This document shows positions 35,643 to 45,081 of a stretch of DNA of 64,000 nt, one piece after another. The DNA is from Saccharomyces mikatae IFO 1815 (lineage: Eukaryota; Ascomycota; Saccharomycetes; Saccharomycetales; Saccharomycetaceae), in contig NC_079261.1 of the NCBI RefSeq assembly GCF_947241705.1, forward strand, positions 744,001 to 808,000, read 5' to 3'. How positions within the stretch are numbered: the stretch's first letter is position 1; each line of letters begins with the position of its first letter. The notes under the pieces were generated by a model, which saw only the letters and a list, made by a program, of their open reading frames with translations, ran no database searches and had not been told where the DNA came from. A program made the position numbers and the translations under genes.

Positions 35643-38279
35643 ATGAAGGTACTGTCGTCTATTGAACAAGCTTGTGACATTTGCCGACTTAAAAAGCTCA
35701 AGTGCTCAAAAGAAAAACCAAAGTGCGCTAAGTGTCTGAAGAATAACTGGGAGTGTCGCTACTCCCCCAAGACCAAAAGGTCCCCCTTGACAAGGGCACA
35801 TCTGACAGAGGTAGAGTCGAGGCTAGAAAAATTGGAGCAGCTGTTTTTACTCATGTTTCCTCGAGAAAATCTCGACCACATTTTGAACATGGACTCTTTG
35901 CACGATATAAAAGTCGTGTTGACACAATTATTTTTACATGACTATTCTAATAAAGATGCTGTCACTGATAGCATGGTCTCCGCACAGAAAGATGCTAACA
36001 GAGGATTGCAGCGGTACATGATAACTGCAACATCATCTTTGGAAGAAGATGGCGACAATGATCAAAGACAGTTGACTGTATCAACGGATTCAGCAGCTCA
36101 TCAGGATGGCTCTAGTATCCCGTTGACTTCTATGCCTAGGGATGCTCTTCGTGGGTTTGACTGGTCTGAAGAAGATGAAATATTGGCTTGCTTGGCCCTA
36201 CTGAATACAGATCCCAACAATAATGGATTCTTTGGAGAGGGCTCCCCCATATCAACCCTCCGATCCATCGACTTTAGTCCGGAAAAATATACAAACTCGA
36301 ACGTTAATAGACTTCCGACCGCAATCACTGATAGGTACTCCTTGGGCTCTAGGTCTACGACATCCCGATTCATTCAAAGTTATCTGAACAATTTTCATCC
36401 CTACTGCCCTATCGTGCACTCTCAGACACTAATGATGTTATATAATAATCAGGTTGAAATCGCATCGAAGGACCAATGGCAAATTCTGTTCAACTCCATA
36501 TTGTCCATCGGGGCCTGGTGCATAGAAGGAGAATCTACTGATATAGATTTATTTTATTATCAGAATGCTAAATCCCATCTTACGGGTAAAGTCTTCGAGT
36601 CAGGTTCTATAACTTTGGTGATAGCCTTGCACCTACTGTCACGATATACACAATGGAGACAGAAAACAAATACTAGTTATAATTTCCACAGCTTCTCTCT
36701 GAGAATGGCCCTATCTCTGGGTTTGAATAGAGACCTCCCCTCATCTTTTAAGGATAGCAGCGTTTTAGAACAAAGACGCCGAATTTGGTGGTCTGTCTAC
36801 ACCTGGGAGTTCCATTTAGCTCTGCTTTATGGTAGATCCATTCAGTTTATCAAAAACACAATCTCTTTTCCTTCCTCTGTTGACGATATGCAGCGTACTA
36901 CATCAAATCCCACCATTTACCACGGCACCATAGAAACAGCAAGGCTTTTACAAGTTTTTGCGAGGATTTGCGAACTCGATAAAACAAGTACTACAGAAAA
37001 TAGTCCAATGTCTGCTAAAAAATGTTTGGCCATCTGTAATGAAATTGAAGAAGTTTCTAGACAGATGCCTCAGTTTCTACAAATGGACATTCCTTCCACA
37101 ACTTTAGCCAACTTGTTAAAGCAGCATCCTTGGCTATCTTTTACACGATTTAAACTCAAGTGGAGACAGCTGTCGCTTATCATTTATGTATTAAGAGGGT
37201 TTTTTACAAATTTTAATCAACAAAAGTCACAACCACAACGAGATCAAAGTCATCACCAAAGTTACGAAGTTGAACGATGTTCTATCATGCTAAATGATGC
37301 GGCACAAAGAAGTATCATGTCTATAAGTAACTATATGGACAATCATGCGATGAACCCTTATTTTGCTTGGAACTGCTCTTTTTATTTGTTCAATGCATCG
37401 CTAGTGTACATCGAAGCCTTATTATATAGCCCACAATCAAATTCAGATAGCAACGAAACTGCACAATTATTGCAACAGATCAACTCCGTTCTGATATTAT
37501 TGAAAAATCTGGCAACTTATAAAGTACGCACTTGTGGAAAATATATTCAAATATTGGAACAAGCATGTGCTCCGTATCTGACCTCTTCTTGTGTGAACGT
37601 ATCTTCTAATAATAATAGTAACACCACAAGAAGCAATTATGGTTCTGCAGCCGTCTCACAATATCCTACCCTTCAAGAGGACAATGTCAATAATAGCAGT
37701 GCAAGGTATGTTTCCGCTAATTCAGTAGGGTCTTCACCCACGCCATTGAAGTCAGGAGCAAGTTTCAGTGACTTGGTAAAACTGTTATCTAATCGTCCAC
37801 CTTCACGTAACTCGCCAGCAGTGATAACAAAAAACACACCACCTCATCGCTCCCTCACGCCTTTCTTGGGGCAACAACAACAGTCACAGTCATTTGTACC
37901 ACTGACCCCATCTGCCTTATTTGGTGGGATAAACTCTTATCAGAATGGGAATAATATAACTGATAGTTCATTATCCTTTTCCTTCAACGCCAATGGTAAT
38001 GGTACAACCCTCATGACAACTCCGGCAAATTCGCAAGCGCTTGCTCAGCCAAATGCCTCCTCTAATCTGCGTTACAACTTTATCAATAACAATCAAATCA
38101 CAGCCAGTAAAATTGATGATGATGATAATTCAAAATTGTTAGCACCTAGCTGGACGGATCAAACTGCATATAACGCATTCGGTATCACTGCTGGGATGTT
38201 TAATACGACTACAATGGATGACGTATACAACTATTTGTTTGATGATGATGATACCCCACCCAATCCAATAAACGAATAG
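35643..38279 (+). CDS. GAL4: Galactose regulon activator Gal4
   Basis: The 878-residue protein (881 in S. cerevisiae) has the Zn2Cys6 cluster with C11, C14, C21, C28, C31, C38 in [18 protein letters not shown], a linker and coiled-coil dimerisation element (50-95), the fungal-specific central domain (about 235-500, [37 protein letters not shown]) and the C-terminal activation domain bound by Gal80 ([21 protein letters not shown]). It activates GAL1/7/10 and related genes. The zinc cluster is almost identical to S. cerevisiae, but residues from about 90 onward diverge strongly. The frame is complete, so this strain should be Gal4-competent. An in-frame ATG also occurs at 35604. Confidence 0.97.
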   Translation: MKVLSSIEQACDICRLKKLKCSKEKPKCAKCLKNNWECRYSPKTKRSPLTRAHLTEVESRLEKLEQLFLLMFPRENLDHILNMDSLHDIKVVLTQLFLHDYSNKDAVTDSMVSAQKDANRGLQRYMITATSSLEEDGDNDQRQLTVSTDSAAHQDGSSIPLTSMPRDALRGFDWSEEDEILACLALLNTDPNNNGFFGEGSPISTLRSIDFSPEKYTNSNVNRLPTAITDRYSLGSRSTTSRFIQSYLNNFHPYCPIVHSQTLMMLYNNQVEIASKDQWQILFNSILSIGAWCIEGESTDIDLFYYQNAKSHLTGKVFESGSITLVIALHLLSRYTQWRQKTNTSYNFHSFSLRMALSLGLNRDLPSSFKDSSVLEQRRRIWWSVYTWEFHLALLYGRSIQFIKNTISFPSSVDDMQRTTSNPTIYHGTIETARLLQVFARICELDKTSTTENSPMSAKKCLAICNEIEEVSRQMPQFLQMDIPSTTLANLLKQHPWLSFTRFKLKWRQLSLIIYVLRGFFTNFNQQKSQPQRDQSHHQSYEVERCSIMLNDAAQRSIMSISNYMDNHAMNPYFAWNCSFYLFNASLVYIEALLYSPQSNSDSNETAQLLQQINSVLILLKNLATYKVRTCGKYIQILEQACAPYLTSSCVNVSSNNNSNTTRSNYGSAAVSQYPTLQEDNVNNSSARYVSANSVGSSPTPLKSGASFSDLVKLLSNRPPSRNSPAVITKNTPPHRSLTPFLGQQQQSQSFVPLTPSALFGGINSYQNGNNITDSSLSFSFNANGNGTTLMTTPANSQALAQPNASSNLRYNFINNNQITASKIDDDDNSKLLAPSWTDQTAYNAFGITAGMFNTTTMDDVYNYLFDDDDTPPNPINE

Positions 38280-38644
38280 AAGGAAATATACTTGACGGAA
38301 AAAAGTACACAAGTTTTTGAATGTGTTTTGTGCATTACCTCCCTTTTTTCCCGGTTTTTTCTCCTTTATGTAACTATACCTCCTTAGTCCCAGGCTTTTC
38401 TATGTAATTCTGAATCTATAGAAGTTTTTTAATGACCACTATTAATGCCCACCGTTATTTTCGAAACCTATATTCTTCATGTAAGCATGCATACCTTTGA
38501 GGCTTACTTAAAGACTTCGCTCACATAACGAAAAAAAAAAAAAAGGGTTCGACCGTCGAGATCGAACGAAATCGAGAGTGATTAGTTAATACTTAAAAGA
38601 AAAGAGCATACATCATTATTGTAGTGCATAGCGCTAATACAGTT
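38280..38644 (+). promoter_or_regulatory. GAL4-GYP5 intergenic
   Basis: A 365-bp gap holding the GAL4 terminator and GYP5 promoter. An A14 run lies near 38531-38544. No gene seen. Confidence 0.4.
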
Positions 38645-41446
38645 ATGTCTTCTGATAACCTTACAGAAATAAATACCAGTTTGGCTGCATCTGAAACTGA
38701 CGAAGGTGAGGATGATTTGTATAAATTGGCTTCAAAAGAGGAAGAAATAAAAACAATGACACCAAATCAAAATGAAGATGAAACTACGAATAGAATCTCG
38801 CACGTTATAAATATGGTAAGTGCAGAACCACAGAATGGAACTGCATGTGATGCCAGTACATCTCATTTCGGAGAGAATGAAAAATCACAATTCGAAAATA
38901 CATCCTCTATCGGTAAATCTCAACAAGAAATAGCAATGACTTCGACTGAGCCCATCCATTCTGAAGGAAAATCAAATGACCAGAAATTGGATTTAAACAA
39001 TGGGGATAATAAAGCGTTCTCGAATTTTCCTAAAGAAGGCTCCACTGGGCACTCTCTAGGTACTGAGGGCACTCTCACCGTTGAACAGAAAGCCGGGGAA
39101 CAAACGCAAGAAACAGAAGAATTTGAATCTGGAATCGATTTGAATGAGCCATTGGATATTGAACAGGAGATGGAAAATAATATCAGGGACTCAAACGGAT
39201 CGAATAATAAAATAAAACGTGACACAATTGGGGACACCGAGGAAATTCATCCTGATGAGGAAATTGATAAGAAAAACGATGTCAACAGCACTCTAGATAA
39301 CAATAGACTGACTGAAAATATTTCAAAAAATGAGTTTAGTGAATCATCTGATAAGGAAACCGGGACCATAATAACTATAAATGAAAATTTTATCTCCATA
39401 GATGGTGAATCATCGCTAACAAATACATCTCAGAGTGATAGTCAAAGTCATATTATTGATGAACCTGTTACAGAACCTGCTCTGCCCAAAACTTCAGAAG
39501 ATAAGGGTGCCAGAAAAGTACCACCTGTACCTGCGCAAATCTCAAATGGAACGAATGATATTCCAAGCGAGAAGAAACTTTCCATAATTTCGACTTCAAC
39601 ATCACCACCATTGCCACCTAGGCACACCGTTGAGAGGTCTACTTCACCAAAATTGCCACCAAGGGGTAGGCAACGGGAAGAAACATCAAAGACTAAGAAT
39701 GCTGTTCCACCATCTCTAGAGGAGGAAATGAAATCAGAAAAATTCCGCAAAAATTTAGAAGAGACAAAAAAAAGTAGTCACCATCATGTTCCTCTCATTG
39801 ATTCCAAGACTGCACAATTAAACTCCACTGCAGAAATTAACCTAATCGCTAGTCGTTACCGTAAGACCAGCCATCATTTGAATAGAGAAGGAGAAGAGAC
39901 AAGAGAGTCACTACAGGAGGGCCAAAGCTTTTTAAAGTCTACTTATACGTCATTTTTAGAGAACTTGCCCGAGTATAACGAAGTGGAGGATGTTAATGAA
40001 GAAGAAAGGGAAATGTTCAAAATTGATTGGTCTTTCTGGACTCAAGTAGTGAATGATTTTGCTACAGTGGCGAGTAATGAACCAGAGAAGTTAGAAGCGC
40101 ATGTTACTGATGGGATACCACCTCAAATTCGTGGTATCATATGGCAACTGATGGCAAATTCCAAATCAAGGGAAATGGAAGATATATACGAAACTCTACT
40201 GGATACCGAGTGCCTCCATGAGGCAACTATACGTAGAGATCTAAGGAGAACGAAGTTCGTAGCTGAGGATAAAATGGAATCCCTATTCAAAATCATAAAG
40301 GTGTATTCTGTTTACGATCCAGATGTTGGGTACACGCAAGGAATGGGGTTCATTGCAGCACCTTTATTGATAAACTGTGATAATGAAGCTGAAACGTTTG
40401 GATTAATGGTTGGATTGATGAAGAATTATGGACTAAGGGAACTTTTCTTACCGGGGATGCCCGGACTGATGTTAATGCTATATCAATTTGATAGATTGCT
40501 AGAAGAACATTCGCCCACTCTATACAATCGTTTGATCCGTGAAGGAATCAGTTCAACAATGTACGCTACACAATGGTTCCTAACTTTTTTTGCATACAAA
40601 TTTCCACTAGAGTTTGTATTAAGAATTTTTGACATTGTGTTTGTGGAAGGTATTGAAGTACTTTTGAAGTTTGCTGTAAACTTAATGTTAAAGAACGAAG
40701 AAACCTTAGTAAAATTAAGATTTGACGAACTATTGGAATTCTTAAAGGATGAGCTCTTCAATTATTATTTGATGAAAAGTCATGACAATACCTCTGTAGT
40801 TCAAACGGAATTATCAGGAAAAGACACATCCAAAAACGATGAGGATAGGTCTTTATCATATAATGTCGATCTTTTCGTTCATGATGCGATGACAGGCGTA
40901 TATATTACACCATTAACTTTAAGAAGATACAAGGGCGAATATATAGAAATCCATGAAAAGGAGCAGAAAAAGGAAGATCACTACGAATCACTAAGAATCC
41001 AAAACCATCAACTACAAAGAGAGGCACAGAAGCTAGAACATGACTACTCAGTTTTGAACAACGAGAACATCAGTGCAGCTAACGAGCTGATTCAGAATAG
41101 GTTAAATATGGAGATGTTGCTAGATGAGAAGAACGACTTGATAAACACAATGACTTACATCAATAACCAAATTGAAGAAGAGATTCGCAAACAGGATTTA
41201 CCCAACCCGGATGCATCATTACCAAAGGCAGATTTGAGGGAAGACCTGGAAAGGACTATTTCCAGGAACAATGAGGTAATGAGGGAGAACGGTCAATTAG
41301 AGGAAAGAATAACAGAACTGCAAGCGGAAATAGATGAGCTGATCGGTATCAACAAGGAACAGGTGTCCACTGCATCGTTGCTAGAACAAGATTCAAAGGG
41401 CAAGGGAAGAAAAGGTTGGTCCAGTTTCAAGAAAGTTTTTAAATAG
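38645..41446 (+). CDS. GYP5: Rab GTPase-activating protein Gyp5
   Basis: The 933-residue protein (894 in S. cerevisiae) stimulates GTP hydrolysis by Ypt1 and Sec4 in ER-Golgi and polarised exocytic traffic. The first ~400 residues are acidic, disordered and contain Pro-rich SH3-ligand motifs (SPPLPPRH, SPKLPPRGR near 320-345) for Rvs167. The TBC domain spans about 485-705, with the arginine finger in GIPPQIRGIIWQLMA and the glutamine finger in DVGYTQGMGF. A coiled coil (about 770-915) follows. The ATG at 38645 (MSSDNLTEINT) is chosen; the frame upstream begins at GTG. Paralogue: Gyl1. Confidence 0.96.
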   Translation: MSSDNLTEINTSLAASETDEGEDDLYKLASKEEEIKTMTPNQNEDETTNRISHVINMVSAEPQNGTACDASTSHFGENEKSQFENTSSIGKSQQEIAMTSTEPIHSEGKSNDQKLDLNNGDNKAFSNFPKEGSTGHSLGTEGTLTVEQKAGEQTQETEEFESGIDLNEPLDIEQEMENNIRDSNGSNNKIKRDTIGDTEEIHPDEEIDKKNDVNSTLDNNRLTENISKNEFSESSDKETGTIITINENFISIDGESSLTNTSQSDSQSHIIDEPVTEPALPKTSEDKGARKVPPVPAQISNGTNDIPSEKKLSIISTSTSPPLPPRHTVERSTSPKLPPRGRQREETSKTKNAVPPSLEEEMKSEKFRKNLEETKKSSHHHVPLIDSKTAQLNSTAEINLIASRYRKTSHHLNREGEETRESLQEGQSFLKSTYTSFLENLPEYNEVEDVNEEEREMFKIDWSFWTQVVNDFATVASNEPEKLEAHVTDGIPPQIRGIIWQLMANSKSREMEDIYETLLDTECLHEATIRRDLRRTKFVAEDKMESLFKIIKVYSVYDPDVGYTQGMGFIAAPLLINCDNEAETFGLMVGLMKNYGLRELFLPGMPGLMLMLYQFDRLLEEHSPTLYNRLIREGISSTMYATQWFLTFFAYKFPLEFVLRIFDIVFVEGIEVLLKFAVNLMLKNEETLVKLRFDELLEFLKDELFNYYLMKSHDNTSVVQTELSGKDTSKNDEDRSLSYNVDLFVHDAMTGVYITPLTLRRYKGEYIEIHEKEQKKEDHYESLRIQNHQLQREAQKLEHDYSVLNNENISAANELIQNRLNMEMLLDEKNDLINTMTYINNQIEEEIRKQDLPNPDASLPKADLREDLERTISRNNEVMRENGQLEERITELQAEIDELIGINKEQVSTASLLEQDSKGKGRKGWSSFKKVFK

Positions 41447-41855
41447 ATGTATAAATGTATGTGCATCCAACTATGTTAAAAAATGCATCATAACGTTTCA
41501 AAACAGATACCCTCGACTGCTTTTTCACCCGTACATTTAATTGTTTCTGGGTTTTCTTATTTTCTTTTCATTACATACCTTCTCCTCCTGGGAGGCGTCA
41601 TGTGGGCGTGACGGCTACGGCACGTCAGCCTGGCCTCAGAGGACGCACGTATCGCGCGGACGAGACCTTTTCACTTGGTTCCGGCCCGCAATGTTGTAGA
41701 GAGATTCCCAACGGAGAAGCCAACTGGAATGCAGAGAGAGAGTTGGAGAGAGGCAGATCGTTGCACTTCTTAATTAGTTATTTTTAATTAGCGTTACTTT
41801 TCAAGCTCATCATTAGCATAGTCAAAACAGACTAGAGAAGCAAGGATAATACAAA
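41447..41855 (+). promoter_or_regulatory. RPL36B promoter with Rap1 site
   Basis: CACCCGTACAT at 41526-41536 matches the Rap1 consensus common to ribosomal protein gene promoters, 320 bp before the ATG. GC-rich sequence with GACGCACGT-like text follows (41590-41690), as expected for the Fhl1/Ifh1 region. No gene seen. Confidence 0.65.
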
Positions 41856-42385
41856 ATGGCTGTCAAGACTGGTATGTTGATTTAAACTGAATGAACCTTT
41901 GAGTAAAGAAATGAACCGAACGAGTAGGCCCACAACGGGAATACAAATGCAATGAAATTGAGCCCAAGAAAAGGAATATATGGTCTATAGCGTACCAACC
42001 GTTGCAGAACCTCCCTCGGGTCTCTGTTTGTTTGCTCATACCGCCAGAGTACGAATGTGCGTGTTACTAACATAAGCTTTCTATTTTTTTCTCTCCAGGT
42101 ATCGCTATTGGTTTGAACAAGGGTAAGAAAGTCACCCAAATGACTCCAGCTCCAAAAATCTCCTACAAGAAGGGTGCTGCCTCCAACAGAACCAAGTTCG
42201 TCAGATCTTTGGTTAGAGAAATCGCCGGTTTGTCTCCATACGAAAGAAGATTGATTGATTTGATCAGAAACTCCGGTGAAAAGAGAGCCAGAAAGGTCGC
42301 CAAGAAGAGATTAGGCTCTTTCACCAGAGCCAAGGCTAAGGTCGAAGAAATGAACAACATCATTGCTGCCTCTCGTCGTCATTAA
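41856..42385 (+). CDS. RPL36B: 60S ribosomal protein eL36 (spliced)
   Basis: Exon 1 is 41856-41871 (16 nt, MAVKT plus one base) and exon 2 is 42099-42385. The product has 100 residues and is rich in Lys and Arg, with the eL36 signature (IAGLSPYERRLIDLIRNS) and the C-terminus IIAASRRH. It is a component of the large ribosomal subunit. The paralogue is RPL36A; this copy is RPL36B by position between GYP5 and ICY2. The strongly biased codon choice (AGA, AAG, GTC, TCC) fits very high expression. Confidence 0.98.
41872..42098 (+). other. RPL36B: RPL36B spliceosomal intron
   Basis: A 227-nt intron with donor GTATGT at 41872-41877, branch site TACTAAC at 42065-42071 and a pyrimidine-rich stretch ending in CAG at 42096-42098. 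It follows the fifth codon, as in other yeast RPL36 genes. A minus-strand open frame inside it appears to be chance. Confidence 0.95.
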
Positions 42386-42544
42386 ACAGCGTGAGGGGGC
42401 CACAGTCGAACGAAACTACCTTCGCCACAAGACCGGGCACTACTTTTCCATGGCTTTCCCCCAAACCTAGTTAATAATAAAAAAATAAATAACAAATCAT
42501 TATAGTAACTCTTAATCGATATCTATTTAAGAAGTGTAACAGCA

Positions 42545-42583
42545 CATGTAATGAGCAACTTCAACTTCGTCGCTCATTACATG
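42545..42583. repeat. Perfect 12-bp inverted repeat, 15-nt spacer
   Basis: CATGTAATGAGC at 42545-42556 is followed 15 nt later by its exact reverse complement at 42572-42583. The single-stranded form would make a stable hairpin. It lies about 160 bp after the RPL36B stop codon and upstream of ICY2. Function unknown; it could be a 3'-end structure, a paired factor site or a leftover of an insertion. Confidence 0.85.
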
Positions 42584-43366
42584 CTCTTTTGCCATTTTAC
42601 AAGTCACGTGCTCCCTCCATTCCGGGTAAATTACAGTTTTCAGATCTCCGACTCACACCCATCTCTTGCAGACTCATCCACATTTGTGGGTGTGGTAACC
42701 GTGACAGTCCTGAGCACTGTAGCCAGCCACCACCCTGCTACAACATGTTGAATAATGCATGATGCCGGCAACCGTCATGGTATATCGCAAACGATGACAT
42801 TCGCGCCAAGCAAAAAACTGTAAACAAAACCAACCCGGGGAGTCCCTGGGGGTTGTGAGCCATTCTTATGCTGCGTTGTTTCATAACCAAAGGGTTGTTT
42901 GTACCTTCTTTCGTTGATCTGGAAAACTAAGCTGTGGCGCGGGCGTGGAACCGCACGGAAATCTATAGAAACCACTAGAAACAGGAGAAACTGCACGTGA
43001 CCTAAAGCGGGTGTGGAAGGCCGCGCGATAACACTGTGATTCTTTTTTTTTCGCTTTAAGTTACGCAGTTTTTTGTTTTTCATATTTGGCACGCGCGCGA
43101 AGATGACACATAGCTCACCACACGTTTATGACCATTGTTATTACTCATTTCAGTGTTATTTGCATCCACATCCACATCCACACCCGGGTGGTTTTGCAAC
43201 GGTAATTACTTCACGGTGCATAAAGGAGCGGCTCTAGGCGAAAAGGTATATAAGAACAAGACACATCTTGATTTTGGAAAGGGTTCGTAGGTCATCTAGT
43301 TTCTACTCTTTATAATCTTCTTTTCTCGTTTCTTGACTTTCTGTATCCATACCAATCACTCCTCCA

Positions 43367-43381
43367 CCCCCCCCCCCCCCC
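43367..43381 (+). repeat. C15 homopolymer in the ICY2 5' leader
   Basis: Fifteen consecutive C residues end 33 bp before the ICY2 start codon and about 120 bp after the likely TATA box, so they probably lie in the 5' UTR. Long poly-C/poly-G runs are rare in AT-rich yeast genomes. Confidence 0.85.
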
Positions 43382-43414
43382 ATAAAAATAATATACAAAA
43401 TACATCAATTAAAA

Positions 43415-43825
43415 ATGTCCTCTATGGAATCTGCCGCCATCTCGCGCTACGAAGACGAGGTCTTCCCTCTTTCATTTTCGAACACTGTTTTCGAGCCCCC
43501 AATGCTGTCGCATAGTCCAGACAGATCAAGTTATGCTGATGATTTCTCCCAATCTTATCAACAGGAATTGCTAACTTCTTCGCTATCGTACCCAATTGTC
43601 AATGAGTCAGAGTGCACATACGCTAAAGATAAGACCAGTAACAAGATAATAACTAGTGCCGAAGATGATTTTATTTTTGATATGGAATTTAGCGGTAACG
43701 CCGCCAGCACAGTGGCTGGCGCTACTAAGGAATCTGCCATTGCTTCGAACTATGCGTCCGCAAACAGCGATGCCTTTGCCAATGTGGCACAACAGAACTA
43801 TAGACTGTGGTTGTCGTCAGTATGA
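43415..43825 (+). CDS. ICY2: Icy2 protein of unknown function
   Basis: The 136-residue acidic, Ser-rich protein equals S. cerevisiae Icy2 in length and ends FANVAQQNYRLWLSSV, the conserved tail of the Icy1/Icy2 pair. It lacks a recognisable fold or catalytic motif and looks largely disordered. The name reflects genetic interaction with chromatin regulators; the cellular role is unclear to me. The start is the first ATG after the C15 tract. Confidence 0.93.
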   Translation: MSSMESAAISRYEDEVFPLSFSNTVFEPPMLSHSPDRSSYADDFSQSYQQELLTSSLSYPIVNESECTYAKDKTSNKIITSAEDDFIFDMEFSGNAASTVAGATKESAIASNYASANSDAFANVAQQNYRLWLSSV

Positions 43826-44229
43826 CCCTTATCTACTTCTTCTTCATGACCACTTGCATTGCACATCCTACACATTTTATCGGCATACCCCTCCAGCATA
43901 TTCTTAATTCCTGATATCTTCATAGTTTTTTTTTTTTTCTTCAAAGAGAATATAATAATAATATTAATATACATAGACTTATTCAATTCTACTATATGTT
44001 TTTTTTTTGTTATTATTAGTCATCTTTACATGATTCCTCACCTTCTAGTTTTTCTCAGGCCAATTTGAGGTCTCGGAAAAACTTTTGATTGAAATTTTAG
44101 AGCGTGTAGCTGCATTTTTTTGATATGAATATATAAATATACATGCGTATATATGGGTAAGAGAGAAAAAAAAATAATACTGACAGACACTTATCCTATT
44201 CTCGTATCAAATCCGGTGTCCATTCCCCA
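43826..44229 (+). promoter_or_regulatory. ICY2-YAH1 intergenic
   Basis: A 404-bp gap with the ICY2 3' UTR, T runs near 43929 and 43999, and the YAH1 promoter with ATATAAATATAC near 44130. No gene seen. Confidence 0.4.
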
Positions 44230-44745
44230 ATGCTGAAATTTGCCACTCGAGCTGTACGTACAGCAAGAATATCGAATGTCGCACCATATCTCCTGCGCAC
44301 GTCTCCATCTCTGCTGGCACGCACCACAACCACAAGACTTCTACCCTTCTCTACATCTTCATTCTTGAACCATGGTCATCTGAAAAAACCGAAGCCAGGC
44401 GAAGAACTGAAGATTACTTTCATCCTAAAGGATGGCTCCCAAAAGACGTACGAAGTCTGCGAGGGCGAGACCATTCTAGACATCGCTCAAGGCCACAACC
44501 TGGATATGGAAGGCGCATGCGGTGGCTCTTGTGCTTGCTCCACTTGTCACGTCATTGTCGACCCAGACTACTACGATGCCCTACCGGAGCCTGAAGATGA
44601 TGAAAATGACATGTTGGACCTAGCTTACGGACTTACGGAGACAAGTAGGCTTGGGTGCCAGATTAAGATGTCCAAAGACATTGACGGCATTAGAGTTGCA
44701 CTGCCCCAGATGACAAGAAACGTTAATAATAACGACTTCAGTTGA
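44230..44745 (+). CDS. YAH1: Mitochondrial ferredoxin (adrenodoxin-type) Yah1
   Basis: The 171-residue protein is the matrix [2Fe-2S] ferredoxin that donates electrons in Fe-S cluster assembly and in haem a and ubiquinone synthesis. The first ~55 residues form an Arg/Ser/Thr-rich mitochondrial presequence without acidic residues. Cluster ligands are C97, C103, C106 ([13 protein letters not shown]) and C143 (SRLGCQIK), spaced C-x5-C-x2-C-x36-C as in adrenodoxin. The acidic stretch [10 protein letters not shown] is the partner-docking helix. Length matches S. cerevisiae (172). Confidence 0.98.
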   Translation: MLKFATRAVRTARISNVAPYLLRTSPSLLARTTTTRLLPFSTSSFLNHGHLKKPKPGEELKITFILKDGSQKTYEVCEGETILDIAQGHNLDMEGACGGSCACSTCHVIVDPDYYDALPEPEDDENDMLDLAYGLTETSRLGCQIKMSKDIDGIRVALPQMTRNVNNNDFS

Positions 44746-45081
44746 TATCTGTATTCAGTCCTCTTGATACTGCACCCCTCTCCCCACCTCAATTCCTCCT
44801 GTGAATAATATATATTTATGTTTATAATCATTGAGAAACGAATAAACTTTATAATGCTTTTAAGAATCATTTCACAACCTCACTTCCATTGCCAGGTCTT
44901 TATTGTTTAGTTCCTCCTGTCCCACTTTTGTTTTTAATTGAGTGAAAGTGCGGCGGAGAAAAATAAACAAACAAAGAAAATAAAATGAAAAGAAAAGAAA
45001 TATTTAAGATAATAAACAAAGTATCATAGCAAAACTAACATTTTCTTCACATAAACGACTACTCGTTGATCATACTACGAT
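44746..45081 (+). promoter_or_regulatory. YAH1-VIK1 intergenic
   Basis: A 336-bp gap carrying the YAH1 3' end and the VIK1 promoter. An A-rich stretch (about 44955-45030) immediately precedes VIK1. I see no named site and no gene. Confidence 0.4.

Larger units (their letters stand above)
42386..43414 (+). promoter_or_regulatory. ICY2 promoter: two CACGTG boxes, CATCCA repeats, CACCC palindrome, TATA box
   Basis: This long intergenic region contains CACGTG at 42605-42610 and 42994-42999, three tandem CATCCA units at 43163-43180 running into the palindrome CACCCGGGTG at 43181-43190 (CACCC is the core of Aft1-type sites), and GGTATATAAG near 43244-43253, about 165 bp before the ATG. A 105-codon minus-strand frame at 42775-43092 is antisense to the promoter and has no family signature. 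The architecture suggests a TATA-containing, nutrient-regulated gene; the factors are inferred. Confidence 0.55.

Noticed and set aside
42775-43092. 105-codon minus-strand frame in the ICY2 promoter
   Set aside because: Low-complexity basic start, no recognisable domain, and it overlaps a CACGTG box in a well-structured promoter.
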